Assembly (NCBI RefSeq): GCF_001708505.1
Contig: NZ_CP015992.1
Coordinates: forward strand, 310,001-374,000
Source: Pseudomonas sp. TCU-HL1
GTDB lineage: Bacteria; Pseudomonadota; Gammaproteobacteria; Pseudomonadales; Pseudomonadaceae
Length of the DNA stretch: 64,000 bases
Direction of reading: 5' to 3'
Numbering within the stretch: position 1 is the stretch's first letter; each line of letters opens with the position of its first letter. Below, in pieces: positions 18,101-26,102 of the stretch. The notes beneath the pieces were generated by a model. It was not told the DNA's origin and did not search any database. It saw nothing but the letters and a program-made list of their open reading frames with translations. The position numbers and the translations under genes are program-made.

Positions 18101-19767
18101 CCGAGACCCAGGCGCAGATTCTCAGCCGCTACCAGGCTGAGGCCGAGCGCGCGGGCTACGAGGAGTTCGACCCGCTGGAAATGGACCGCCACTCCCAGTT
18201 GCAGCAGCTGTCGCGTGCCTTGTTCGAGTCTGCGTCCGACTTGCTCGACCTGAAGGAAACCCTGGCGGCGAAGAACCGCGACGCGGAAACCCTGCTGCTG
18301 CAACAGGCGCGGGTGAACACCGAGTTGCAGGAAGGCCTGATGCGCACCCGCATGGTGCCCTTCGACCGTCTGGTACCGCGCCTGCGCCGGATCGTCCGGC
18401 AGGTGGCCAGTGAACTCGACAAGCAAGTCGAATTCATCGTCGGCAACGCCGAGGGTGAAATGGACCGCACCGTGCTCGAACGCATGGTGGCGCCGCTGGA
18501 ACACATGCTGCGCAACGCCGTCGACCACGGTATCGAACATGCTGAAGCGCGCCGTGCCAACGGCAAGCCGGACACCGGCACCATCCGCCTGAACCTCGGG
18601 CGCGAGGGTGGCGACATCGTGCTGACCCTGGCTGACGACGGTGCCGGCATCAAGCTCGACGCGGTGCGCCGCAAGGCCATCGAGCGCGGCATGATGGACT
18701 CCGAGTCCGATCTGTCGGACCACGAGGTGCTGCAGTTCATCCTCGAGCCGGGCTTCTCCACCGCCGACAAGGTCACGCAGATTTCCGGCCGTGGTGTCGG
18801 TATGGACGTGGTGCATTCCGAGGTGAAACAACTCGGCGGCACCATGAGCATCGACTCCGCGCCGGGCGAGGGCAGCCGCTTCCTTATCCGCCTGCCTTTC
18901 ACAGTGTCGGTCAACCGCGCGTTGATGGTGCTCTCCGGCGAAGACCTCTACGCCATCCCGCTGAACACCATCGAAGGTATCGTGCGGGTTTCGCCCTACG
19001 AGCTGGAAGCCTACTACCAGCCGGATGCGCCGCGCTTCGAATACGCCGGGCAGAACTACGAGCTGAAGTACCTGGGCGACCTGCTGGACAATGGCCAGCA
19101 ACCCAAACTGGTCGGGCAAAGCCTGCCACTGCCGGTGATCCTCGTGCGTTCCAGCGAGCACGCCGTGGCGGTGCAGGTGGACGCCTTGGTGGGCTCCCGC
19201 GAAATCGTGGTGAAGAGCCTCGGTCCGCAGTTCGCCGGGGTCCATGGCATCTCCGGTGCGACCATCCTCGGCGACGGCCGCGTGGTGGTGATTCTCGACC
19301 TGCTGGCGACCATTCGTTCGCGCCATGCGCACCTGGTATTGCCCCAACTGCGTTCGGCCAGCGCCAACCTGCTGCCGGTCGATGTGGACGTCGAGCGTCC
19401 GCCGCTGGTGATGGTGGTGGACGACTCGGTGACCGTACGCAAGGTCACCAGCCGCCTGCTGGAGCGCAACGGCATGAACGTGCTCACCGCCAAGGACGGG
19501 GTGGACGCTATCGCCCTGCTGCAGGAGCAGCGTCCGGACATCATGCTGCTGGACATCGAAATGCCGCGCATGGACGGCTTCGAGGTGGCCACGCTGGTGC
19601 GCCACGATGAGCGCCTGAAGGACCTGCCGATCATCATGATCACCTCGCGTACCGGCGAGAAACACCGTGAGCGCGCCATGGCCATCGGCGTCAACGACTA
19701 TCTGGGCAAGCCCTATCAGGAATCGCTGCTGCTCGAAACCATCCAGCATCTGGTCAAACGGACATGA
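12121..19767 (+). CDS. chpA: Hybrid chemosensory histidine kinase ChpA, multiple Hpt domains
   Basis: A giant CheA-type kinase of 2548 residues controlling twitching and cAMP. Phosphotransfer sites read by alignment to HTLKGG: His49 (IHQVQG), Thr476 (LTQARGG), His942, His1099, Ser1241 (LSTLGRG), His1442, His1665 and His1813, i.e. six Hpt plus one Thr and one Ser variant, as described for PAO1 ChpA. Residues about 560-900 are an acidic, Leu/Pro-rich linker with internal repeats (DDNWxLGELEAEP). The kinase core follows: dimerisation around 1940, N box DHGIEHAE near 2138, DDGAGI near 2173, a CheW domain about 2260-2400 and a C-terminal receiver with phospho-acceptor Asp2478. It overlaps chpB by four bases (ATGA). 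Confidence 0.97.
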   Translation: MTDRHDYVALEWVKGEIAETLKQARQALEAFVENPQDPTRMRFCLTYIHQVQGTLQMVEFYGAALLAEEMERLAQALMEGRAANRGEALEVLMQAILQLPPYLDRIQSARRDLPMVLLPLLNDLRAARGDNLLSETSLFAPDLSSVMPALSMDSLARMRTAELPVLLRKLRQMLQTALVGVIRNQDLATNLGYMARVFARLESLCQDAPLGPLWQIASGLVEGLANGSVVNGSSVRNLLRQVDKELKRLLDQSADGFNQAAPEDLVKNLLFYIAKAPAQSPRIRALKERYRLDEALPDTAVVDEERARLAGPDRDAMRSVVTALCEELVRVKDSLDLFVRSDRSGVAELDSLLPPLKQIADTLAVLGFGQPRKVILDQIDVIHSLSLGQREPSDAVLMDVAGALLYVEATLAGMVGPAAEGAAEESHLPTTDVAQIHQLVIKEARNGLEQAKDAIIEFIASQWNHEHLARVPELLTQARGGLAMIPLPRAAALLEACNRYIQEQLLARKAVPNWQSLDTLADAITSVEYYLERLSEDHAAQGDLILDVAEESLDALGYPLQEKPSILDREDEEEPLAPLADPLQEIEVLAAEESELSQHLDLDDAPEAALPQAEMLSFEDIPALSETAPAAESELLVADDNWTLGELEAEPASDSIDFSLDAPLELAAVAPQVEIERELLVSDDNWSLGELEAEPAAESIDLSLDAPLELSAPVMQLAEGEPLPSLDLTELDSLPAETDVPVAGDDELLDFSLDAPLEFGDGQPLPSFDLADLEELPPALPGDPVGLDMPLESAEALPSLDLDELEVLPAADPVAELDALNLEDLPAPLEWDEAALAELGLPEVELPSAPETAPVEAAAAERPMSLAEVMSAPMPAFNPPAREVPPSLLPPPADEEPVEDELQEVFIEEAGEVLETLAIYLPRWYADSHDRDALGEVRRAFHTLKGSGRMVRALVIGELSWSIENLLNRVLDRSIEAGTPVQNVVQDVVDLLPALVEEYAAKAQRQRDDVDLLAATAHALAKGQNLPKTDAPGSEQAVEPVGESHDPVITESGEALDPQLLEIFRNEAELHLETLASFIRACEQELPQSVNDDLQRALHTLKGSAHMAGILPIAEIATPLEKLAKEYKTNLLSIDLSETELLREAMSLLQQGVAQLDSAPLAPIPGTEALLERIHRLHQGRLDAAHAARRDDKGEARDPQMISLFLAEGMDILLDAEDLLRRWREHPSERQELGALLEELSTLGRGAEMAELPQIEELCEALLDVYGAVDEGSLPVSERFFSEAEAAHEALIGMMDQVAAAMEVSPCPERAQALRNLLQEVVDPLALALLEPGGAADLDIDELDAGDVDWALAEDRPPLPELQEEPLALREVALAELAAFDPEQEPDAAPLDAVPAELDEEMVAIFLEEAVDILDSAGKALERWLGEPGNNPALLALQRDLHTLKGGARMAEIRPIGDLAHELESLYEGLVDRRYSHSPRLAKLLETSHDCLAGLLEQLQARRVLIDPLQLIQDIRGFRQGGAQSLSAAVVQPLPDLDAFDDELLQDEGIEQEAAIELNTPFDAANDELADEVIAVDPVAAQSIATEPNAETSLAALLDISTAEASVVQAAPEVHAFDSDQDPELVEIFLEEGFDILDSAGAALQRWIEAPDNSLEVEALQRDLHTLKGGARMAEISPIGDLAHELEFLYEGLCGGRLRASPALFGLLQACQDRLSEMLEAVRARRSLPDGCALIEAIQRWRANPDEQLSMPSSVRLQPAVEDNLEAVAEADILDIFLEEADDLLESMDAAIGRWEEERGENSHFDELLRVLHTLKGGARLAGQKRLGDLTHDLEQHLIEAQQQGAPWPESLFLDVQSGYEGLQAELEELRQQLDQSLVEDLPAAAPVPSPVDMPQLNSPIVAASVQPQALSEERVLPFVLRAREAAQEAAARRAPQELVKVPAELLEGLVNLAGETSIFRGRVEQQVSDFSFTLSEMEATIERVRDQLRRLDTETQAQILSRYQAEAERAGYEEFDPLEMDRHSQLQQLSRALFESASDLLDLKETLAAKNRDAETLLLQQARVNTELQEGLMRTRMVPFDRLVPRLRRIVRQVASELDKQVEFIVGNAEGEMDRTVLERMVAPLEHMLRNAVDHGIEHAEARRANGKPDTGTIRLNLGREGGDIVLTLADDGAGIKLDAVRRKAIERGMMDSESDLSDHEVLQFILEPGFSTADKVTQISGRGVGMDVVHSEVKQLGGTMSIDSAPGEGSRFLIRLPFTVSVNRALMVLSGEDLYAIPLNTIEGIVRVSPYELEAYYQPDAPRFEYAGQNYELKYLGDLLDNGQQPKLVGQSLPLPVILVRSSEHAVAVQVDALVGSREIVVKSLGPQFAGVHGISGATILGDGRVVVILDLLATIRSRHAHLVLPQLRSASANLLPVDVDVERPPLVMVVDDSVTVRKVTSRLLERNGMNVLTAKDGVDAIALLQEQRPDIMLLDIEMPRMDGFEVATLVRHDERLKDLPIIMITSRTGEKHRERAMAIGVNDYLGKPYQESLLLETIQHLVKRT

Positions 19768-20783
19768 CAGAGAAGACTTCTGCACGCATCGCCGTGCTCG
19801 CCGATACCTCGCTGCAGCGCCATGTGCTGCAGCAGGCGCTGACCGGAAATGGCTACCAGGTGGTGCTCAACAGCGACCCCGCCCGTCTCGATGAAGAGGC
19901 CCTGGCCGCCTGCGCGGCGGACCTCTGGCTGGTGGACCTGGCGCTTTCCGAAGATTCGCCCCTGGTAGACAGCCTGCTGGAGCACGCCAGCGCACCGGTG
20001 CTGTTTGGCGAGGGCCATGCGCCGGAACGTCATTCCGAGCACTACCCACGCTGGGAGCGGCGGCTGTTCGGCAAGCTGAAAAACCTGGTGGGCGATCCGG
20101 CGGTGGCGGTAGGCCCGAGCCTGCAAACTCTGCTGGCCGAAGCCCAGCGTCCGGCACGCCTGGAGCTGCCCAAGGCCCTGGCCGACACCCCGCTGGTGGC
20201 CGGCGAGCCAGCGCGCCAGGTCTGGCTGCTGGCGGCCTCCATGGGCGGGCCGGCGGCAGTCAAGGCGTTCCTCGATGCCTTGCCGGGTGGCCTGCCGATC
20301 GGTTTTCTCTACGCCCAGCACATCGACCCCAGTTTCGAAAGCGTGCTGCCCCAGGCGGTCGGCCGCCACAGCCAGTGGCACGTGAATCCGGCGCGTCCCG
20401 GCGACGCCGTGCGTTGCGGCGAGGTGGTGGTTGTGCCGATCAGCCGCGAACTGAATTTCTCCGACGATGGCAGCATGTTGGCCTGCGACCGCCCCTGGCC
20501 GGAGCCCTACAGCCCCTCCATCGATCAGGTGATGCTCAACCTGGCCCAGCATTACGGCGCCCAATGTGGCGTCATCGCCTTCAGCGGCATGGGTAGCGAT
20601 GGCAGTGCCGCCGCCGCCTACCTGCGCCGCCAGGGTGGACTGATCTGGACCCAGAGCGCCGCCAGTTGCGCCTGCCCGAGCATGCCGGACAGCCTGCGCG
20701 AAGGCGGCTACAGCAGCTTCAGCGGCGAGCCGCGTGAACTGGCGGCAGCGCTGGTCGAACATCTGGCCGCACAGTGCGGCTAA
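19764..20783 (+). CDS. chpB: CheB-type methylesterase ChpB
   Basis: Demethylates PilJ glutamates. The 339-residue protein has a C-terminal methylesterase domain with catalytic Ser in LLAASMGGPAAV, His in LYAQHIDPSF and Asp in FSGMGSDGSAAAAYL. The first ~120 residues look like a degenerate receiver: LADTSLQ replaces the usual acidic pair and LWLVDLAL keeps an Asp at the phospho-acceptor position. Whether it is phosphorylated cannot be read from sequence. Start overlaps chpA by ATGA, implying translational coupling. Confidence 0.94.
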   Translation: MTEKTSARIAVLADTSLQRHVLQQALTGNGYQVVLNSDPARLDEEALAACAADLWLVDLALSEDSPLVDSLLEHASAPVLFGEGHAPERHSEHYPRWERRLFGKLKNLVGDPAVAVGPSLQTLLAEAQRPARLELPKALADTPLVAGEPARQVWLLAASMGGPAAVKAFLDALPGGLPIGFLYAQHIDPSFESVLPQAVGRHSQWHVNPARPGDAVRCGEVVVVPISRELNFSDDGSMLACDRPWPEPYSPSIDQVMLNLAQHYGAQCGVIAFSGMGSDGSAAAAYLRRQGGLIWTQSAASCACPSMPDSLREGGYSSFSGEPRELAAALVEHLAAQCG

Positions 20784-20796
20784 CCCAGGAATTCCC

Positions 20797-21267
20797 ATGA
20801 GCGAAGTCGCTACCACCCAGAACACCAGCAACAGCCTTACCGGGCTGTTATTGCCATTGTCCGACCGTACGCTGCTGGTGCCCAACGTGGCACTGGCCGA
20901 ACTCATTCCCTACCGCGCACCCCAGGCCGCGCAGGGGCTGCCGAGCTGGTTGCTGGGTCAGGTGGCCTGGCGCGACCTGCGCCTGCCGCTGTTGTCCTTC
21001 GAAGCCGCTGCCGGCGGCGAGGCCAAGGTCGGCACCGGTGCCCGGGTGGCCGTGCTCAATGCGCTGGGCGGCCGTCCCCATGTGAAGTTCATTGCGCTGC
21101 TGCTGCAGGGCATTCCGCGCTCGCTGAAGCTGGAAGCCGACCTCCCACGTGCCGACGCGCCCCTCTCGGTGCTGGAGCTGGAAGCGGTGCAACTGGGCAC
21201 CGACGTGGCGAAGATCCCTGATCTGATGGCGCTGGAGCAGATGCTGGCAGACGCCGGCCTGATCTGA
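20797..21267 (+). CDS. chpC: CheW-like protein ChpC
   Basis: Second CheW-type adaptor of the Pil-Chp system, 156 residues from the ATG after AATTCCC; a GTG 63 bp upstream lies inside chpB and is less likely. CheW-like segments LLLPLSDRTLLVPNVALAELI and LPSWLLGQVAWRDLRLPLLSF are visible. In P. aeruginosa ChpC links additional receptors to ChpA. It is the last chemosensory gene: instead of chpD (AraC regulator) and chpE, a repeat and the convergent rsmE follow. Confidence 0.92.
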   Translation: MSEVATTQNTSNSLTGLLLPLSDRTLLVPNVALAELIPYRAPQAAQGLPSWLLGQVAWRDLRLPLLSFEAAAGGEAKVGTGARVAVLNALGGRPHVKFIALLLQGIPRSLKLEADLPRADAPLSVLELEAVQLGTDVAKIPDLMALEQMLADAGLI

Positions 21268-21269
21268 AT

Positions 21270-21358
21270 GCCGTAGGTTGGTCCGAGCGCAGCGAGGCCC
21301 AACATTTCTCCGGTCATCCCGCTCGTTGGGCTTCGCGTAGCTCAGACCAACCTACGGC
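21270..21358. repeat. Palindromic repeat (GTAG-headed, GTTGG family), copy 1
   Basis: The outer arms are 14-bp perfect complements (GCCGTAGGTTGGTC at 21270 and its complement ending 21358), each followed by a shorter inner stem ending GCCCAAC. The same element recurs at 22138-22222, so rsmE is bracketed by two copies. Lying between convergent chpC and rsmE, it may act as a transcript-end structure. Confidence 0.85.
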
Positions 21359-21360
21359 AG

Positions 21361-22080
21361 CTAGAAATCGCCCCACAGCTGCTGCGCCACGCTGAGCGCC
21401 ACGATGGGTGCCGTTTCGGTGCGCAACACCCGTGGCCCAAGGCGCGCGGCGTGGAAGCCTGCCGCCTTCGCCGCCTCCACCTCGGCCTTGGACAGGCCGC
21501 CCTCGGGGCCGATCAGGAATGCCAGGGTGCCGGGTCTGGCATGGCTGGCCAGGGGTTCGGCCACCGGATGCAGGACCAGTTTGAGGTCCGCTTCTACCTG
21601 GCGCTGCCAGTCGGCCAGGGTCACTGGGGAGTGGATCACCGGCAGCACCGAGCGACCGCACTGTTCGCAGGCACTGATGGCCACCTGGCGCCAGTGGGCC
21701 AGGCGTTTGTCGGCACGCTCGTCCTTCAGGCGCACCTCGCAACGCTCGCTGACGATGGGGCTGATCTCGGCCACGCCCAGTTCGGTGGCCTTCTGGATGG
21801 CCCAGTCCATTCGCTCCCCACGCGACAAGCCCTGGCCCAGATGCACCCGCAGGGGCGACTCGGCCTGGCCTGCGATGGTTTCGCGCAACTCCACGCGCAC
21901 CGCCTTCTTGCCCACGTCGACCAGCTCGCCCAGGTACTCCTGGCCGGAACCGTCGAACAGCTGCACGGCGTCGCCGGAGACAAGGCGCAGCACGCGGCCG
22001 ATGTAGTGGGCCTGGGCTTCGGGCAGCTCGTGCTGGCCGAGGGAGAGCGGGGCGTCGATGAAGAAGCGGGAGAGGCGCAT
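21361..22080 (-). CDS. rsmE: 16S rRNA m3U1498 methyltransferase
   Basis: SPOUT-class RNA methyltransferase of 239 residues that methylates U1498 of 16S rRNA. N-terminal PUA-like domain (RLSRFFIDAPLSLGQHELPE), then the knotted SAM site with LAFLIGPEGGLSKAEVEAA and LGPRVLRTETAPIVAL near the C-terminus. Flanked on both sides by the same palindromic repeat. Confidence 0.95.
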   Translation of the reverse strand: MRLSRFFIDAPLSLGQHELPEAQAHYIGRVLRLVSGDAVQLFDGSGQEYLGELVDVGKKAVRVELRETIAGQAESPLRVHLGQGLSRGERMDWAIQKATELGVAEISPIVSERCEVRLKDERADKRLAHWRQVAISACEQCGRSVLPVIHSPVTLADWQRQVEADLKLVLHPVAEPLASHARPGTLAFLIGPEGGLSKAEVEAAKAAGFHAARLGPRVLRTETAPIVALSVAQQLWGDF

Positions 22081-22137
22081 GGGTGTTCGGGGCCAGGGAG
22101 GACAGGCGCGCAGTTTAAGGCCTGGCGGCGATGCCGT

Positions 22138-22222
22138 GTAGGTTGGTGCTGAGCGCAGCGAAGCCCAACAAACGAGTTTTCAGACTGGATCGTTGGGCCT
22201 CGCTTAGCTCGGCCCAACCTAC
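22138..22222. repeat. Palindromic repeat (GTAG-headed, GTTGG family), copy 2
   Basis: GTAGGTTGG at 22138 is matched by CCCAACCTAC ending 22222, with inner GCCCAAC / GTTGGGC arms. It is the second copy of the element at 21270-21358 and lies between rsmE and bioA. Confidence 0.83.
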
Positions 22223-22235
22223 GAGAAGGCAGCGC

Positions 22236-23642
22236 TTAGCCCGGATCGCGGTGGTTAGGGTGCAGGTCGCCGGCCACCTGTACGCTCACCGATTCGCGGG
22301 TGGCAATGTCGATGCCTTCGCTGGCCACCTCGGCGAGGAAGTCGATCTGTTCCTCGGTGATCACGTAGGGCGGCAGGAAGTACACCACGTTGCCAAGTGG
22401 GCGCAGCAGGGCGCCACGTTCCAGGGCGTGCTGGAAGACCTTCAGGCCACGGCGCTCCTGCCAGGGGTAGGGCGTCTTGCTGGCCTTGTCCTGAACCATC
22501 TCGATGGCCAGCACCATGCCGGTCTGGCGTACTTCGGACACCTTCGGATGGCCGGCCAGGTGCGCGGTGGCCGTGGCCATGCGCATTGCCAGCTTGCGGT
22601 TGGCCTCGATCACCCGGTCCTCTTCGAAGATATCCAGGGTCGCCAGCGCGGCGGCGCAGGCCAGCGGGTTACCGGTGTAGGTGTGGGAGTGGAGGAAGGC
22701 GCGCAGGGTCTGGTAGTCGTCGTAGAAGCCCTGGTAGACGGCATCGGACGTGAGCACCGCCGCCATGGGCAGGTAGCCGCCGGTCAGGGCCTTGGACAGC
22801 ACCAGGAAGTCCGGGGCGATGCCGGCCTGCTCGCAGGCGAACATCGTGCCGGTGCGGCCGAAGCCGACGGCGATCTCGTCGTGGATCAGGTGCACACCGT
22901 AGCGGTCGCAGGCTTCGCGCAGCAGCTTGAGGTACACCGGGTGGTACATGCGCATGCCGCCGGCGCCCTGGATCAGCGGCTCGACGATCACGGCGGCGAC
23001 CTCGTCATGGTGCTCGGCCAGGGTGCGCTCCATGTGGGCGAACATGGCGCGGGAGTGTTCTTCCCAGCACATGCCTTCGGGGCGCAGGTAGCAGTCGGGG
23101 CTGGGTACTTTGAGGGTGTCCAGCAGCAGTGACTTGTAGGTTTCGGTGAACAGCGCCACGTCGCCCACCGACATCGCCGCCACGGTTTCTCCGTGGTAGC
23201 TGTTGGTCAGGGTGACGAAGCGCTTCTTGCGTTCCAGGCCCTGATTGCGCCAGAAGTGGTAGCTCATCTTCAGCGCCACTTCGATACCGGAGGAGCCGTT
23301 GTCGGCATAGAACACCCGGTCCAGGCCCTTGGGTGTGATCTTCACCAGGCGCTCGGACAGCTCTACCACAGGCGCGTGGCTGAATCCCGCTAGGATCACG
23401 TGTTCCAGTTGGTCCACCTGGTCCTTGATGCGCTGGTTGATGCGCGGGTTGGCGTGGCCGAAGACGTTGACCCACCACGAACTGACGGCGTCCAGATAGC
23501 GTTTGCCCTCGAAGTCTTCCAGCCAGACACCTTCGCCGCGGCGGATCGGCACCACGGGCAGCCGTTCGTGATCTTTCATCTGGGTGCAGGGGTGCCAGAG
23601 CACGGAAAGGTCGCGTTTCATCCAGTCGGCATTGAGGCCCAT
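22236..23642 (-). CDS. bioA: Adenosylmethionine-8-amino-7-oxononanoate aminotransferase
   Basis: PLP-dependent class III aminotransferase of biotin synthesis that uses SAM as amino donor, 468 residues. The PLP lysine is in LVLSKALTGGYLPM; the N-terminal WHPCTQMKDHE motif and the YADNGSSGIEVALKMSYHFW segment are characteristic of BioA. bioA here is solitary, away from bioBFHCD. It is divergent from the FAD oxidoreductase with a 162-bp shared upstream region. Confidence 0.95.
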   Translation of the reverse strand: MGLNADWMKRDLSVLWHPCTQMKDHERLPVVPIRRGEGVWLEDFEGKRYLDAVSSWWVNVFGHANPRINQRIKDQVDQLEHVILAGFSHAPVVELSERLVKITPKGLDRVFYADNGSSGIEVALKMSYHFWRNQGLERKKRFVTLTNSYHGETVAAMSVGDVALFTETYKSLLLDTLKVPSPDCYLRPEGMCWEEHSRAMFAHMERTLAEHHDEVAAVIVEPLIQGAGGMRMYHPVYLKLLREACDRYGVHLIHDEIAVGFGRTGTMFACEQAGIAPDFLVLSKALTGGYLPMAAVLTSDAVYQGFYDDYQTLRAFLHSHTYTGNPLACAAALATLDIFEEDRVIEANRKLAMRMATATAHLAGHPKVSEVRQTGMVLAIEMVQDKASKTPYPWQERRGLKVFQHALERGALLRPLGNVVYFLPPYVITEEQIDFLAEVASEGIDIATRESVSVQVAGDLHPNHRDPG

Positions 23643-23804
23643 GAGTCGTTCTCCTGTAGCGATCGGCGAAGCCTATGCAATGCCTTCGCCCTGGACAAGC
23701 AGGACGCCGCCTGCTGCCTGGAAGGCACGTCTGTTCCGGCCGACGGGGCTGGCGTATCCTGCGCGCCAATTCAGAATGACGCTGTTTCACCGGGGGAGAT
23801 TTTC

Positions 23805-25280
23805 ATGCCTGCAGCCTGGCGCGCCTTGGCGCTGATCGTATTGGGAGGGCTCAGCGCAACGGCGCTGGCCAAGGACAAACCGCCGACGGCCATCATCATC
23901 GGTGGCGGCATGGCTGGCCTGACCTCGGCCTATGAGCTGCAGCACAAAGGCTGGCAAGTGACCGTGCTGGAGGCCAAACCGAGCATCGGCGGGCGTTCCG
24001 GCCTGGCCGCCAGTGAGTGGGTCGGCAGCGCCAAGCTGCAACCCGCCCTGTACCGCTACCTGGACCTGTTCAAACTCAAGGCCGTTCCTGCGCCGGACTA
24101 CGTGCGCACCCCGGGTTATCTGGTGAGCGGCCGCTACTTCTCCGAGGCTGACCTACTCAAGGAGGCGCCCAGCACCGTCGAGGGCCTGAAGCGCTTCGAC
24201 AAGAGCCTGGACGACCTGGCCGCCTCCATCGACGATCCGATGAAGCCGCTGGCCAACCACACCCTGCAAACCCTGGACTCCATCTCCGTCGCCCGCTGGC
24301 TGGAGAAGCTGAGCCTGCCACCGACGGCCAAGGCCCTGGTCGACCAGCGTATTCGCTCGCGCTACGACGAACCTTCGCGCCTGTCGCTGCTCTACCTCGC
24401 GCAGCAGGCCCGTGTGTACCGTGGCTTGCCAGATACCGAGATGCGTGCCGCACGTCTGCCGGGCGGCAGCCAGGGCCTGGCCCAGGCAATGGCCAAGCAG
24501 ATCAAGACCATCAAGACCAATGCCCGCGTCTCGGCCATCGTCCAGGAGAAGGACGGCGTCACCGTCAAGGTCGGCGGTACCGGCTACAGCGCAGACTACG
24601 TGGTGCTGGCCGTGCCGCTGCCGGCGCTGGGCAAGATCAGCCTTACCCCCTCGCTTTCGGCCCTGCAACTGCGCGCCCTGAAGGACATCAACTATGGCTG
24701 GCGCGACCAGATGCTGCTGCAGTTCAAGAAGCCGGTGTGGGGCAAGAGCCGGCTTTCCGGTGAGGTCTACAGCGATCAAGGCCTGGGCATGCTCTGGGTC
24801 GAACCGGCCCTCAAGGGCGGCGCCAACCTCCTGATCAACCTGTCCGGCGACAATGCCCGCCTGATGCATTCCTTCGGCGACCGGCAGATGGTCGACCAGG
24901 TGCTGATCCGCTTCGACCGGCTCTATCCGGGTGCCCGCGAGCAGTTCAAGGGCTTCGAGCTTCGTCGTTATGGCAAGGACGCCCTGGCAGGCGGCGCGTA
25001 CCTGGCCTACGGTCCGGGTGAGATCAGCCTTTACTGGCGCATGTGGGAGAAGCCCCTGGGCCGCGTGGTGTTCGCCGGCGAGCACACCGACGTGCTCTAC
25101 CCGGGCACCCTGGAAGGGGCCCTGCGCAGCGGCCAGCGTGCCGCCACCCAGGTGATCGACCTCAAGGCCGGCAAGGCGGTGGGCCCGGTTGAAACCGTGG
25201 CCGAGGCCAAACCGGAAGCGGCGCCCAAGGCGTCCAGCAAGGAAGAAAAGAAAGGTTTCTTCTCCCGCCTGTTCAACTGA
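23805..25280 (+). CDS. Exported FAD-dependent amine oxidase-family oxidoreductase
   Basis: A 491-residue flavoprotein. The start after GGGGGAGAT gives a clear signal peptide (MPAAWRALALIVLGGLSATALA). The Rossmann motif IIIGGGMAGLTSAYELQ and the GGRSG loop bind FAD; the C-terminal FAD segment is FAGEHTDVLYPGTLEGALRS, typical of the monoamine-oxidase/phytoene-desaturase superfamily. The last ~35 residues are a Lys/Ala-rich tail ending KKGFFSRLFN. It corresponds by position to PAO1 PA0421. Substrate unknown; the export signal suggests a periplasmic role. Confidence 0.88.
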   Translation: MPAAWRALALIVLGGLSATALAKDKPPTAIIIGGGMAGLTSAYELQHKGWQVTVLEAKPSIGGRSGLAASEWVGSAKLQPALYRYLDLFKLKAVPAPDYVRTPGYLVSGRYFSEADLLKEAPSTVEGLKRFDKSLDDLAASIDDPMKPLANHTLQTLDSISVARWLEKLSLPPTAKALVDQRIRSRYDEPSRLSLLYLAQQARVYRGLPDTEMRAARLPGGSQGLAQAMAKQIKTIKTNARVSAIVQEKDGVTVKVGGTGYSADYVVLAVPLPALGKISLTPSLSALQLRALKDINYGWRDQMLLQFKKPVWGKSRLSGEVYSDQGLGMLWVEPALKGGANLLINLSGDNARLMHSFGDRQMVDQVLIRFDRLYPGAREQFKGFELRRYGKDALAGGAYLAYGPGEISLYWRMWEKPLGRVVFAGEHTDVLYPGTLEGALRSGQRAATQVIDLKAGKAVGPVETVAEAKPEAAPKASSKEEKKGFFSRLFN

Positions 25281-25289
25281 GTTGCACCT

Positions 25290-25315
25290 CCGGCGGCGAA
25301 CCTCCTCGCCGCCGG
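25290..25315 (+). terminator. Hairpin after the FAD oxidoreductase
   Basis: A 10-bp perfect stem (CCGGCGGCGA / TCGCCGCCGG) with a 6-nt loop starts 10 bp after the stop codon. Only a weak T tract follows (TCCCCTT), so termination efficiency is uncertain. Confidence 0.6.
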
Positions 25316-25516
25316 TCCCCTTCGCCGCACCGTTCGGCCGTGGCTGACGAACTTTCAGGGCTTTCCTTCGACAAACGCCGGCAAAGTCCCATTTGCTGTA
25401 AAGATCGTATTACTCGATATTTCAGAGCGAAATTTTCCACTTTAATTCGATAGATTTGCCGCTAGGCTTTATCAACCGCGTTTTCCAGCCTGCGTTGTTC
25501 CCAAGGATGTTTCTTC

Positions 25517-26071
25517 ATGCAATGGCGTAATACCCCCTCCCGCTTCGGCCTGGTCAGCATCTTCATGCACTGGGGAGTGGCCCTGGTCTTCTTCGGCCTG
25601 TTTGCACTGGGACTTTGGATGGTCGGCCTGAACTACTACAGCAGCTGGTACAAGACCGCTCCGGATATCCACAAGGGCATCGGCATCCTGCTGTTCCTGG
25701 TCATGCTGGCGCGCCTGGCCTGGCGCTTCATCAGTCCACCACCGCCGGCCCTGCCCAGCCACGGCGCGATGACCCGCCTGGGTTCTAAGGTCGGCCACCT
25801 GGTGCTGTACGCCGGCCTGTTCGCCCTGATGATATCCGGCTACCTGATTTCCACTGCCGAAGGCCGTGGCATCGCCGTATTCGGCCTGTTCGAGGTGCCG
25901 GCTACCCTGACGTCCATACCCGACCAGGAAGACGTTGCCGGTGCGATTCACGAATACCTCGCCTGGGGCTTGCTGATTTTCGCCGGTGTCCATGCGCTGG
26001 CCGCCCTCAAACACCACTTCATCGATCGCGACGCAACCCTGACCCGCATGCTCGGTCGCGCCGCCAAATAA
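25517..26071 (+). CDS. Cytochrome b561
   Basis: Di-heme membrane cytochrome of 184 residues with four predicted helices. The N-terminus (SRFGLVSIFMHWGVALVFFGLF) carries the first heme His; further His residues lie in IHKGIGILLFLVMLARL, VGHLVLYAGLFALMISGYL and IHEYLAWGLLIFAGVHALAAL. It precedes yceI by 31 bp, a pairing common in proteobacteria, suggesting a shared redox or isoprenoid-quinone role. The 200 bp upstream are AT-rich relative to the rest and probably hold the promoter. Confidence 0.92.
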   Translation: MQWRNTPSRFGLVSIFMHWGVALVFFGLFALGLWMVGLNYYSSWYKTAPDIHKGIGILLFLVMLARLAWRFISPPPPALPSHGAMTRLGSKVGHLVLYAGLFALMISGYLISTAEGRGIAVFGLFEVPATLTSIPDQEDVAGAIHEYLAWGLLIFAGVHALAALKHHFIDRDATLTRMLGRAAK

Positions 26072-26102
26072 AGCTGCAACCTCTAAACAAGGAGATTCAC
26101 CC

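Noticed and set aside
16174..19785. 1203-codon open frame on the minus strand
   Set aside because: It is the antisense shadow of chpA; the plus frame has recognisable Hpt, kinase, CheW and receiver domains while the minus translation is low-complexity His/Gln/Val-rich with no domain.
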